Shown here: positions 16,681 through 29,205 of the stretch, in pieces
Position numbering within the stretch: the stretch's first letter is position 1
How the letters are laid out: each line of letters begins with the position of its first letter
Source of the DNA: Pyrocephalus nanus
Lineage: Eukaryota > Chordata > Aves > Passeriformes > Tyrannidae
Direction: 5' to 3'
DNA: 64,000 nucleotides
Assembly (NCBI GenBank): GCA_038380795.1
Contig: CM076262.1
Coordinates: 71,196,629-71,260,628 of the forward strand
Notes under the pieces: model-generated
Database searches by the model: none
Told to the model about the DNA's origin: nothing
What the model saw: only the letters and a program-made list of their open reading frames with translations
Made by a program: the position numbers and the translations under genes

Positions 16681-17718
16681 TGAGAGCATTATTAAAGCTT
16701 GTCCCTTACACCAGTGGAAATGGAAGAAAAAACATTTTGTTTGCAGGAATTTACCAACACACAAGCAATCCTGCCAGGCTAAACTGGGAGCTGGTTTTTT
16801 TTTTCACATAAAAGCAGCAATTTATTTTAACAAGGTTCACACAGACACTCAAAAATAATCAGCGGAGAGCATGAAATGGCATGAAATTAAAGAAAACGCT
16901 GAACAGCAGCTGACAAACCTAGAAGAATTTTTAAAATATAAAACTCCAATCAAAAATATCATTTCTGTATATATTTAATTTAGGCTATTTACACTCAGTT
17001 CTGCTGCATCATTTCTTCCTCCCTTTACCTTTGACATAGAGAGGTGACCTGCATAAAAGATGGTTAATTATGAGCTATATAATTATCTCCCAGTGTTAAT
17101 TTTGATTGCTAACGTACTACAGCAATCACAGCACAACATCACAAGACCTATACTTCAAAAATGTGCCCATTTAGAATCACATGCATTAGTTCAGAGTGAG
17201 ACACTAAAAGCAGTTTTGCATGAGCGCTTGCAGCGGTGAATTCTTGATCACATCTTGAGTTTTGAGGCTGAAACACTTTCAACACCCCTAAGAACATGTC
17301 ATTACTTTCACTTCTTCTCTACAAATGTAGGTGTCTGTGTATAGGAATTGAAAAGACATTCCAGGTGTATGTATTATATGTAGACAACAGATTTTACTGA
17401 AAAAAAATAAAAAAAAGCTTTTTTGTGCAATCCCATCAGCCAAATACTAATTCATGATCAATAATGTCAGAAACATTTCAGAGACAACAGAGGAGGCAGG
17501 TGTCTTTTTCTTTAAGAAAATGGAACAACAGAGCTCCCCAAAAACTTGCAGGGAGATAGTACAGAGAGAGAACTGCACCTTAAATTTTCTAACTGGTGGT
17601 GACCTGCCCTTTGGCCACCAGTGTCTTTCTTTTTTTAAGTGCAGAGGGCATTTTCCAGTCTCTTTTACCTGTACTGCAAAAGCATGCACGACTTCAGAAT
17701 TTACCCCTCCCCTTATCA

Positions 17719-18695
<977 letters not shown>

Positions 18696-18892
18696 CATTT
18701 GGCTGCCTCTTCTGGCTGAAGGCGTGGATGTCCATGGGGGAGAAGATGTTGGAATGAATTTCCCGCAGGTCCTCCCCGGAGTGCTTGCTGCAGGCCAGGA
18801 TGGAATGCGTGTTCCAGTCGGTCCAGTACAGCATGTCCCCAAACAGCGTCAGAGCAAAGGGATGGGGAAGGGAGCCCTTCACCACGGCTTGC
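18696..18892 (-). CDS. LRP6: LRP6 coding exon 4 (end of propeller 1)
   Basis: This 197-bp exon encodes residues 217 to 281. It completes the first propeller: [40 protein letters not shown], then [18 protein letters not shown]. The arginine before Q is split across the exon 3 junction (AG|G). The acceptor CACCAG is preceded by a good pyrimidine tract and the donor is GTAAGC. Small changes from human (for example CSKHSGED in place of CNKYTGEG) fall in surface loops. Propeller 1 is the sclerostin and Dkk1 N-terminal binding domain in the known family. Confidence 0.97.
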
Positions 18893-21800
18893 CTGGTGGA
18901 GCACAGGGGAGAAAGTCACTTACAGTTACTTCTCGTGATTTTCATGATTTGTTATTATGATCATTGTTAAGCTGTTGTTTTTATTACAAGTGCTATCATT
19001 TCAAAGAGTTCGGGTGATCTCCTGCCATGGGAATGGTATCACTTCTGAGCAAGCTGGGTCACTGCTGCTCCTCAGGTTCATAAACCAAATTAAAGACAAA
19101 ACCCACATATTTAATATACATATATACAAACACATGCTCATTAGCAAGCACAAAAATGCAGCACCGAACATTACTGAGGACAGTTTTTGCGGGCTCTCCT
19201 GATGTAGAATCTCATTATCTGTACCCAAGTTCCTCAGAACTGGAATGAAGTAGCTCAATTCCTATGGTTACTTCACTCAGAATCAGAGAAAAACTCTAGT
19301 ATGGAGAGGACCAACACCCTGCTCAACACAAGTACTATTTACACAAGCACTGCTCCCCTTCTCCTTCCTTAACTGCACAGGCAGACATGGCATTCCCACA
19401 CACCCGAGCTCCTGAGGAACAGCAGGGATTGCCATCCACAAGGGACTGACACACAGCCCTGCTGCTCCTTCAGAATAAGGCACACTGTGAACACCAGCCT
19501 CCTGATTTTCTTCTTGCAGGGAAGAGGGGAATTATCTGTATATTCACTAGAGAAAACACCCCCAACACCACAGGCATCACTTTTGCAAGTAAGTCTAACT
19601 GAAGTGGTTGCAGACGACAAAAACTTTCATTTTCCAAATATTTTCTGCTAAAATATAACAGAAGGGTATATTAAAGCAAGAAACTTGAAGGTGTCTTCTG
19701 CTGATGACTCTGAGTTCAAAGAGACTACAGTTATTACTGCTGTTTCACCTCTGGAAAAAGATGCATTATCTTTACAGCTTTTTTTTTTTTTTTTCTACAA
19801 AGATCTGCATTTCCTTACTTGTCACTCTAGTGTTCCAATTCTACACCAAACAACATTTTCTAGTTCTTGGTATTTTGGATTCAAAAGCAGGACATATTAC
19901 CTTTTATTTCTTATCTCTGTCTGGAGTCAGGTACATGTTTGCTTCTAATTAAATGCACCAACTCAGCATCACACAAAAGACTACTGTAATATAATTTACA
20001 GATGAAACCTACCAGTGAAACAGTGAAGCCAGAATAACCCAACACACTCCTGTACCACACCAAGTATCTTTATAATTCTAATTCTGTAAAAAATTTTATG
20101 AACCCCACCCTCAAACACTAAATGTCTTCAGATCTGAATAATTTTAATTTAGACCACGCTTGAAGAGTTAAGTCTTTTTGACAAATTTATGACATTTTTC
20201 ATATGAAAAAGAAGAAAGAAGAGTCCAAAGCTCTCACTGTGACCAAACCTACACCAAAGACAGCATTCCCAGGCACAAGAGAAGCCACATTTCTCCAGTG
20301 TCACTGGGGGAATCCCATACCTATCACCATCTCCTAGGCTGTCAGATAGATCAAAAAAAAAACCACACATCTCCTTTGAGTGCTCATCATGTTAAAGAAA
20401 GCACATAAACAGGCTTGCATGAAACAAATGATAATATCTTAAACAAAATCTCTCCATCTACAGATTGCCCAATGCCTTGAGCATTTACAACATTTCAAGA
20501 ATTAGGCATATTTGACTTGTGACAGCAGGAAATATTAGCAAGTGGCCAAAGCACTCCCAGCATGAATCCCACTTGCCATCAGATGAAGAAGGATGAGAGG
20601 CTGAGCCAACACCCCAGCACGCCACGAGGAGGGCAGGGAGCTCACGAGATTTCTTCTCCTGCCAACTTAGCAAAAACATCTCCAAAACAAACTCAAAAAA
20701 ACTCAACTGGATTTTTTTACCACGAATGCTTGTTCAAATATTCCCATCAGAAGACAAGCCTGCTTCTAATTACCTAAGAAAGTAAGCAGGAAGCGTGATT
20801 TGTGGGACAAGAGTTTGGTCTTTTGCCACTTCTTTAAGCCACGATTGCCACTTGTTTCCAGAAAGTATATGTAAAAAAAAATAACAGGTCTAGCAATGAC
20901 ATTTCAAACCTCACCTGCAAGGAAAGTCTGAAAAAAGTCAATCAGAAATCAAACCACGACTGGGAAATGAAGTCATCCCGTGGGTCATTTCTCATGCAAG
21001 CAGCAGGATGGGTGAAAGGCCCCAAGGGGAAGAGATGAGGGACTTGAGGAGAAAGTGCACCAGTAGATCACTAACCAGAGAGTGGTCTGTGTGCTTCCTA
21101 ACTGCAGCTGCTCTTCCCTCGCTTTCCTTTGCTATTTTAGCTCACAGAAATATACAAAAAACTATAAACAGAACAGTGTTTTCTACCTTGTACATAATGT
21201 CATGTATTTTACATATTAGAGGCAAATATTGAAAAGAACTCTTTTAAATGCAGCATTTTAAATGACAGTATTTTCAGTGCTTCAACAAATCTCCAACTAA
21301 TCACCTGGCAGGCAGGCAGGCATGAGCTGATGCTTGAAAACAGAAACCAGAAAAATCAATGCTCAAGTGCAAACTCGAGACATTCACCTCCCTTGCAAGA
21401 GCTCCCCAGCTTTCTGACAGTTGCTGAAAGTTATGTTTTCTTGCAGTGGCCTCAAAAACCATCTCATTAGCACAAACACTTCCTGAGGGACCTTGTAAGT
21501 GCATTTCCCCTCAGCCAGCAATGTGTTAAGTCGTTAATTAGAGCTGCTGCTGCTGGGCAGAGGAAGAGGTAATTAATTCAAGAGCTGCCTTAGCAGGCAA
21601 ACCTATCTTGGGTCCTCTACTCACAGGGAGAGCTGTCTGCAATTCAGTTTTATTTAACTACTCCCACAAAAAAAAGCAACTGCTAAGGGCAGGGGCAAGA
21701 GCTGCAAAAAAAACAAAACAAACCCATCTCTTCTATGCATAGATTTTATTTTTTAATTATTGCATTCTGACACGAAAAACTGTTCAATTCTTTCTCTTGT

Positions 21801-23766
21801 TGGCAAACCAAGGGCATTATAAATTTCTCTGCTCTTCCTCTTTATTTCACTTTACATGAAGCTTTAACAATCATTTATCTGCTACAGGCTCTTTCCCACC
21901 TCCTGTCCCAAAAAAGATTTTTATTTTGACTTGTTGTAAGTTTTCCTTGACAAATGGGATAGCTGTGAAGACACAACAGCTGCAATAAGGAACACTTTGT
22001 CAAGCTGCCTCACAGAAAAATCTGGGGTTTTTTTGGGTTTGGGGCATTTTTTGGGGAGGGGGAAGTTTGTTGTTGAGGTTTTTTTGCTGGTGGGGAGTTT
22101 TTTGTTGGTTGGGGTTTTTTTTATCATGAACTTGGAGATGACCAGGAGAAAAGACTGAAGGCTTTGGGAGTTTTAGGTAGTTTGGTGGGGTGATTTTTTC
22201 CACTTTAAAAGAAGATCTAAAAGGATTGTTTTGTCTGCAGAATTAGAAATTGTCTTTTTTAGTATTAGAAAATCAGGTATTGAAAAAATTAACAACATAA
22301 TTAAGGCACAAAATACAGAATTACAGCTGTAAAATATCATTTGAGAAAGCTGAATTTTGAAAGACAGTATCTAACAAAAAAAAAAAATCACTTTAGAACT
22401 TTAGATAACCCCAAAGATCTTTTTTTCTCAAGACAGGCAGAGCCTAAGACGTCACAGCAAAAAAAAAAAAAAACACAAACCAAACAACATAAAACCCCAT
22501 TGTAGTACAGCCTAACTTCTACAGTTCTTTCCTTTTTTTTTCCCCTCCTGATAATATAACTGCAAAGAATAACAAATGAAACGAAAATGCCTGCAAACAG
22601 ATGTTGTGATTATATTCTGAACCTTCAGAACCTTCTCACATGCCTAGGGAAAAACAGGTGCTGTTAGAATCAGTCTGTGCTTCAGGGAAATCATGTGTGC
22701 TTTCTTTTCCAGAGATGATTTCCCTTCTTTCCCCCCCCAAATGGTGATGTGCTTGCATCCTGCCACAAAATATTTCTGATGCTGAACTGTCTCAGTTTAT
22801 AAAATAAACCCAACAACTCAAAGCATTAAGACTGCTTTGCTTTTTATGGCTACATAAGAAAGGATTAGTAGATCCAAAAATCAAAATGACAGTCATCTTT
22901 TTTTTAAAGGAAGTGTCACTAGGAAATATTTCTCTCTGTCTTGCTGGTTTTCTTTCTTGTGAAGCAAGAGGTGCTCCTTCAAAACAGATATCCACACCTC
23001 CACGTTTTGAATTAACAAAGTTAGTTACAATATTTATACCCAAAGACCCGAAGAGGCCAGAACAAAGAGCACAAGAAAGGCTATTTCATGCCCAGATAAA
23101 CCAGCTGAAGCATCCAAAACATCTGCAAAGAACAACCTCCAGAACATCATCTCTCTGTATGATACCTTGGGCACAAGCTAACTGTGATTCATCTGTGTCT
23201 GCAAACAGCACCTGTCAAAGCTCAAAGTAGGGATAAATGCAAAGTAACAGTTATATCCTTAATTAAGACATAGCCATGAGTGGATCAAAAAGAATTACAT
23301 CATCACTGTGAAACCGTCAGAGAAAAACAGTAATTTTAAGATAGTTCTCTTTTAAGGACTGTGTTCCACTGATTTCCCAGCCCCTAGGATCAATGAAACT
23401 GAAACACTAGTATATGATGACCTGTTTATTCAGATTATTTTTCTGCAGTTGTGAATGCCACAGCTGAAAAGGGACAGTTTTGCCATACAGCCTGATACAA
23501 TTAAGAACGGGATTCTAGGATTTCTCATGGAACTGGTTCTAAGAAACCTCTTCAGCAGAGTTACAGGACACCTTGAAGAGGAGCACAGTTCCACTTCACA
23601 GTGCTGGAAGGCAGGGGATGGGGCAGGATAAGAGTTTCTGACAGCACTAGTTTGCTTCAAATCCTGTGAGTGCCAACACCACAATTCACTGCAGCACACG
23701 GTATCACCTCAGCAACACTTTATAAGAAAAGCACCACATTACACACATAAACCAGAAACTTCTTAC
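18893..23766 (-). other. LRP6 intron 3
   Basis: This 4.9-kb intron has donor GTAAGA and acceptor CACCAG. Its main oddity is a G/T-rich tract at 22023-22123, with poly-A runs near 22377-22388 and 22459-22473. A stretch at about 19279-19332 faintly resembles an old antisense CR1 tail but is too diverged to call. Nothing else is recognised. Confidence 0.8.
22023..22123 (+). repeat. G/T-rich low-complexity tract
   Basis: About 100 bp is almost only G and T on the plus strand, with repeated GGGG blocks separated by T runs, such as GGGGTTTTTTTGGGTTTGGGG. The spacing fits potential G-quadruplexes on the strand that is template for LRP6. Confidence 0.75.
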
Positions 23767-23964
23767 CTGTGACTGCCATCCAGATTGGATTTGTGGATGA
23801 AATTCAGTTTAGCATCTGCCCAGTAAAGCTTCTGTTCCTCGTAATCCAAGGTCAGTCCGTTTGGCCAGTAAATGTCCGTGTTAACGATAACGGAGCGGCT
23901 CGAGCCGTCCATCCCAGCACGTTCTATCTTTGGCACCTCCCCCCAGTCTGTCCAGTACATGAAC
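23767..23964 (-). CDS. LRP6: LRP6 coding exon 3 (propeller 1)
   Basis: This 198-bp exon encodes residues 150 to 216 of the first propeller. Motifs are [60 protein letters not shown] and DGSHR. The WPNG turn carries the Trp and Asn that in human LRP6 contact the NxI motif of Dkk1 and sclerostin, so that site looks intact. The acceptor is TTACAG and the donor GTAAGA. The exon opens with the last base of a glycine codon (GG|G). It differs from human by a few conservative changes only. Confidence 0.97.
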
Positions 23965-24442
23965 CTGTAATTAGAGGAAAATTAGAGGGACAAAAAAAAA
24001 AAAGGGAAGCAATCAGGTAGAAATCCACAAAACACTCTGTAAAATCTTTTAAGACTGGACAAGTAAATTGTAAAACAAATTATCGACAGATCAGACAAAG
24101 TGTGCCCACAGTGGTTTTGTTGCAGCTGGAAGGGACTGCTGTCCTAAATTGCTCTCATGACATCTGCCAGCATACCTGCACACCTGTTTGCATCTGTGCT
24201 CCCTAACCTGGCTCAGTCAGAGCAATCCAGAATCAGGAAAGACCTGAAACCTCTAAACTAACTCAGGTCATCACACACAACCACAACCCATCATGTGGTG
24301 CCCACGGGTGAAGGGGCCTGGCCACCCACCCTCCAAACAAAAACCAACGTGCAGCATATCTGAGAAACATTTGCAGATGAAGTTATCCTTGGCAATTATT
24401 TATTCTTCTTTTAATTCATTTTTAAGAGTCAAGAAAAGAGAA

Positions 24443-24459
24443 GCACATACACACACACA
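24443..24459. repeat. Short (CA)n microsatellite
   Basis: This is a short CA dinucleotide run (CACATACACACACACAG) in LRP6 intron 2. Confidence 0.8.
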
Positions 24460-26091
24460 GAGAACTGGCTTTAAGATTCAGTAACATTTCCCAATCAGCT
24501 CTGCTGAGACCTTTGTGCAGTTTCTCCAGCAGCTTGGGGTTTTTTCCACTATCATGTTTGTTTTCCTCCCCCTGGCTTGAAAGCCTGGGGGTTTTAATGT
24601 CTCCATTAAAAGTGTTTTGAGGCAGCCCTACTCCAGCTGATGATGACAGCCACATGGACAAGGTAAGGGCCATTCTCTCTCCTCCCCATCCTTTTCAAAC
24701 ACAGTTATTTCCATTAAAAAGGAAAAAAAAAAGCCACCATCAAAGCCCACAGGATTGAGCAAAATATTAAGAGAATGTACACTTACAGAAGAGAAGAAGG
24801 TTCTTAGACTGAAGTAAAAAAAAAAATAAAATTAGTTGGTACTTCGTTTGACTGTGGCCCAGGATGTTGGTTTATCTGAAAAGATTATACCATCATTAAA
24901 AATTAGGAACAAATAGAGGAAGAGTTTTGATGTTTTTTTTCCTATCAACTTGTTTCTATGCATCTTTAAATCTAGGATTTTTTTCATTTTTGCATCTCAG
25001 TGCATGAGGTGAACCCAGGCAATAAAACTCCCCCTAAAAAGGCATCAGAAATCACTTGCACTGCACAGTTGTAACTTCCCAGTTTTGATCTGCCTCAAAC
25101 AGAAGGTTTTGCCATAGGAAAAACAAACAAACAAAAAGGATAAACCGGCCAAAAAATGTACCTAGCAAATTAAATATGGAAATAATTCTTCATAAAAGAG
25201 AGGAAGAAATATCTTTTGGGGATACAATCAAGATAAACGTGAGAGAGAAGATGTTCTTAGCTAGTTGAGAGCTCTGCTCTTTTACAATTCAATGCACTCA
25301 ACACCAATTTCTGTGCAAATTACCTTACCCTATATGCAGGTTTTAGCTGTCTCCAGCACTCTTGAGCAGCTCTGTGAGGAATGAGTGTGAATTAAGTGGC
25401 TACCTGTTAACATCCTAACACATCGAATCTTTTACTTTTTACACCGATTTTGGGGTTTTGAAGCCCCACAAATTCCCAATAAAGCTGCAGTTTCTCATTT
25501 CAGCTAAGCATGAGTGGATCTGAACCACCTATCTTAAATATTGCTGGACAAAAACCAACCAAGATTTCTTGCATTGAAACCCAAGCCTTTTTTATTTCGC
25601 TCTTCTCAGAAGCATCAGCGTGTCAAGCACAGAACAACTCAGATGTGCTGAAAAGGCTTGACAAGCAATTCCTAAAATAAGGGCTAAATGTAAAACATTC
25701 CACTTTTGGAGAGAAGAAAGCCTGTGATGAAGTGATCAGAAGATGATGCTGTTTTGTCACTACCCTGGGATTAATGAGAAAGTATAAAATCAGAATAAGA
25801 TTCTGGAGATGGCTTTCAGAAGGCCTGAAAGGAACACCTCAGCAAAACCACTGAAAGTCACTGGTGAGAAATCAAAAGGGAAGAAACAAACCTACACTCT
25901 CATTTCATGACCAGAAAGAAACAAACCCAGTATTCAAGCTATCTGTGATGCCCTCTGTTTTCAGGCATCCCGGTTTAAAGAATGTGCACGAAACACAGAG
26001 GAGAGGTTGTTTTTTTATTTTCACCCAGGTATTTCCAAAAGTCTATGGGAAATAAGGTTTGACTTAGCTGAAAGAGAAAGTGGTTCATTAA

Positions 26092-26598
26092 TGCCGTGGT
26101 TTTGCCCACCAGCCCATCCCTGGGGCTGAGGATGGTTTTGTCCAGGTAATTTCCGGACAAAAAGGCCAATCAAAAGTCCAGTGACGCCTTTGCTAATTAC
26201 ATCTTTAAGAAAATGGAAGAGAAGTTTGTTGCGCAGTTAAAATTAGGGGCAGCAGCCATGCAGAGAAGCAGCAGGCCCGAGAATGCTGCAAAGTTACTGG
26301 AGAGAGAGAGCTGGAGCTCCAAAAATGGAGAATAAGACTGCTTCTTCTCCTTGGACTGGTATAAAGAGGGGAGGAGTATTTCTGTAAATATATAGCACTT
26401 TAACTTGAGTAGAAATTGTTGTAAATATAATTCTTTAGTTTTTAATTTATTAGTAGTTTTTGTTTTACTAGTAATAAATGTTCATACTATTTTCCCCAAA
26501 TCCTGTCTCTCTTTTGTCTGCAAAAACCTTCTCTCAGCTAGTAATAATTGGGGGGGGGGGGGGTGGAAAGCAAATTAACCCAAAGCAAAACCACGACA
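26092..26598 (+). mobile_element. ERV 5' LTR
   Basis: This 507-bp unit starts TGCCGTGG and ends ACCACGACA, giving TG...CA termini. In the right order it has a TATA box (TATAAA, 26360-26365), a polyadenylation signal (AATAAA, 26473-26478) and a U5-like segment that includes a 14-G run at 26550-26563. The end is similar to the other LTR in this window (ACCACAACA). It is followed two to four bases later by TGG, as expected for a primer-binding site. It lies antisense to LRP6. This looks like an old retroviral LTR rather than a host promoter, though its TATA box could in principle still be active. Confidence 0.75.
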
Positions 26599-26911
26599 TT
26601 TTTGGTGGAGAATGCGGGCAGAGACTGCCCAGAGAGGCAGTGGCCGAATCAAACCCCAACATTTTTAATACCTCGTGTGAGGATCGGCCATAATGATTTT
26701 GAGATAACTGAGAGAGGGTCAGCAGACAAAAATAAGACTATGTGTGCCGTAGTTGTGATAAAAGCACAATAACAGAGTTAAGTATTATGGCAATGTTGTT
26801 TTAATTTTTAATAGAGTGATTTTTAGTTATAGCTTGTTTATTTATGTTGTATGTTTAATTGTAAAGTTTAAGATTTATTAAAGTGTAATTTGCAAAGGCG
26901 AAGGGGGGCAT
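26599..26911 (+). mobile_element. Internal remnant of deleted ERV
   Basis: Only about 313 bp separate the two LTR starts' flanks. The left end carries a primer-binding-site-like TGGTGGAGAATGCGGGCA at 26603-26620. The right end carries a purine tract (about 26896-26909, AGGCGAAGGGGGGCA) directly before the next LTR start, as a polypurine tract would be. No gag, pol or env frame remains, so nearly all of the coding interior has been lost. The matching tRNA is not identified. Confidence 0.6.
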
Positions 26912-26980
26912 TGCCGTGGTTTTGCCCCCCAGCCCATCCCTGGGGCTGAGGATGGTTTTGTCCAGGTAATTTCCAGGGCA
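26912..26980 (+). mobile_element. ERV 3' LTR start (partial)
   Basis: From 26912 the sequence repeats the first roughly 58 bp of the LTR at 26092 with very few differences: TGCCGTGGTTTTGCC, then CCAGCCCATCCCTGGGGCTG and AGGATGGTTTTGTCCAGGTA. After GGTAATTTCC the two copies diverge and no second TATA box or end motif is seen. Either this copy is truncated, or one of the two has an insertion or deletion. Retroviral-type sequence may continue to about 27230, but I cannot set the end. Confidence 0.6.
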
Positions 26981-27270
26981 CGGCCTCTCCCTGGGGCTGT
27001 CCCAGACAGGTGAAAAAAAACCATTTTGTGTCTCCAGACGCACGAGGTCCAACGACCCCCCTTCCACAGTTAGGAAACAAAAGCCATTTTCTCCTTACTC
27101 CCAGAGCAAGCAGGAAATAAGGCTTGACAAAACTCAGCGGCGCTCAAAAAACAATATCTGAAACAACAATTTTCCCAGTTTAAGCCCAAAGAATAGAGAG
27201 GGAGAGAGAATTTCCTCTCTCTGTCACCGATTAACACCATTCCCAGGCCCTCACTGACTGCAAGGCAGAA

Positions 27271-27330
27271 GGAAGATGGTGATGTGCTTTGGAGGATGGT
27301 GATGTGCTTTGGAGGATGGTGATGTGCTTC
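27271..27330 (+). repeat. Three-copy 20-bp tandem repeat
   Basis: The unit GGAGGATGGTGATGTGCTTT occurs at 27271, 27291 and 27311 with one or two changes in the outer copies. It lies just beyond the ERV remnant. Confidence 0.9.
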
Positions 27331-29137
27331 AGCAGAGCATCTGCCAGCCCTGTGCACAGGAATCCCTCCAGATATGACACACCAGACCCAGCCACGTTCA
27401 GGCAGCCTTTTACTGGCAGGTAAGCCAAAAGAAAACTAAAATTTAAGTTAAGGCAACAGGAGAGGGACAAAAAAGAAAAATTCTTGCCTTCCAACCTAGC
27501 TTGGTTCTTCAAATACACCAAGAAAACATTTCAGCACTCTGCTAACTCTTTTTTTCATAGTTTTCATCCTATTGTTTGGGATGTAAATCCAGCTTTACTC
27601 ACATGTAACCATCGCTCCTTAGGCTTTTTTAAAAATTAAATTAATTCATGTCATTTGGGACTCCAGTACATTTTCAGGCAGTTCCTGTTCTTGTGATTTG
27701 TTTATCAGTTTATTGATACAAAAACCAACTTGACACCCTCAGTAAGGGACATGCAGGCAAGCAATGAATTCATTTCAGCTTTCCTGAAACTCTTTCATTT
27801 GCCTTGGCTGGTTTTTATTCTTTCATACTTTGCTCATCCACTAGACTCACTAAAATCACTCTCCTGTAAGAAAGCAGCACACACACCAATTAGTCTTTTC
27901 ACACTACAAAATTACAGAAAATAAGGTCTTATTTTTAACCCCAAAGCAACATGATGTTCACTACAAAACAAACAACAACAAAAAAGGGGGAGTGGAGGGG
28001 CAGGGAAGAAGGAGAGATTTCTCCATAGAGGATAAAAAGAGCAGAAATAAAGGGGCAGAGTGTAATTTTGTACAGTTTAACTGGATAAAAAAGCCACCTT
28101 TTCTGAAACTCAGCTGCTGCTTGGGTAGGGCAAGTGGGGAATGTGCAGTCCAGAAATGATACAAGGATACACTGAAACGTTTCGGGAAAGGGCAGCCTAC
28201 ATTTATTTAACAACACTGCAGGGAACTACTGCATGCATAGGCAGCCTCTAAAAACTGCACATCCTATTTAAAATCAGAGATTTTTAAAGTCAGCAAAAAC
28301 AAAAAAAAAAAAACCACATTTTTCTTAGTGTGCAACTTTGATGTTGACAAAAACAGAAAATGAGATTTCAGCAATATTTTGCCGATTTAAATAAGGTTTC
28401 TTTCCTGCCCAGTAAATACTTCACCTATAAAATTGATCCATCTGCTGGCAGTTGCTTTTGCCAGAGGCCCTGCAGCTCAAGGCTGCCACCTTTCCACCTC
28501 TCTCCTGCATCATCAGCCCAACCCCACGTGGCACAGGACAATTCACAAGAATGAAACATTAAAGGTGTTAAGCAGGGAGAAACCAAGCAAACATTAAAAA
28601 AAAAAAAAGAAAAATCTGTCTAGTTCAAAGCTTTTCCTGCAGAAGAAATAATTTGAATGGTTTCACGGAAAAACAACTTTAACGAAACAACGTAATTTTC
28701 TTTGCGCTTAACTTGCAAAACGAGCTGTCAGGTTGAACAAAGCACGACCTATGTAGAAATTACACGCTAATACATCTAAAGCAAGCATGGTAAAAATGAA
28801 CAGACATCTCAAAAACAAACAAACACCTTTGCTATATCTAAATTTATTGTGAATTTACAGAACCACTGTTAGGTGTGACAGATCCTTCTAGAATACAGCT
28901 GTGTTCTATCAGAAAGCCAGCAGTCCCTCTTCTTCAGCTACAAAGTGCTTCCCAGTTTTCCATGCAGGGATTGAAAATGGCAACTTTAAACACGTGACTT
29001 AATCTGATGTGATATCTGGTGCTGTGTTTGCACTCACTACAGACAGTGCAGCTGTTAAAAACTGTGGAGCAAAACACACAGAGGAAATAAAAGAGCTGGA
29101 AACGTTAAACTCAAGCACAGCAAAACCCAACGTGCAG

Positions 29138-29205
29138 AGCCAGGAGTTGGACTTGGATGATCCCAGTGAATCCACCCAACTGGGGATATTCCATAATTCT
29201 GTGAA
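29138..29205 (+). mobile_element. CR1 LINE 3' tail (plus orientation)
   Basis: The stretch reads 'caggagttggacttggatga', 'tcccagtgaatccacccaac', 'tggggatattccataattct', 'gtga', a diverged copy of the CR1 end with its terminal octamer-like ATTCYATRA repeats. It explains part of an open frame at 29009-29221, which is therefore not a gene. Confidence 0.65.

Noticed and set aside
16168..16858. Plus-strand open frames of 150 and 115 codons in LRP6 intron 5
   Set aside because: They overlap each other and a CR1 tail; composition is not coding-like.
19279..19332. Possible degraded antisense CR1 tail
   Set aside because: Only scattered words ('cagaatcagag', 'aggaccaacaccctgctcaa') resemble the consensus.
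24200..24290. Possible degraded antisense CR1 tail
   Set aside because: 'agaatcaggaaagacctgaa' is suggestive, but the rest does not follow the consensus.
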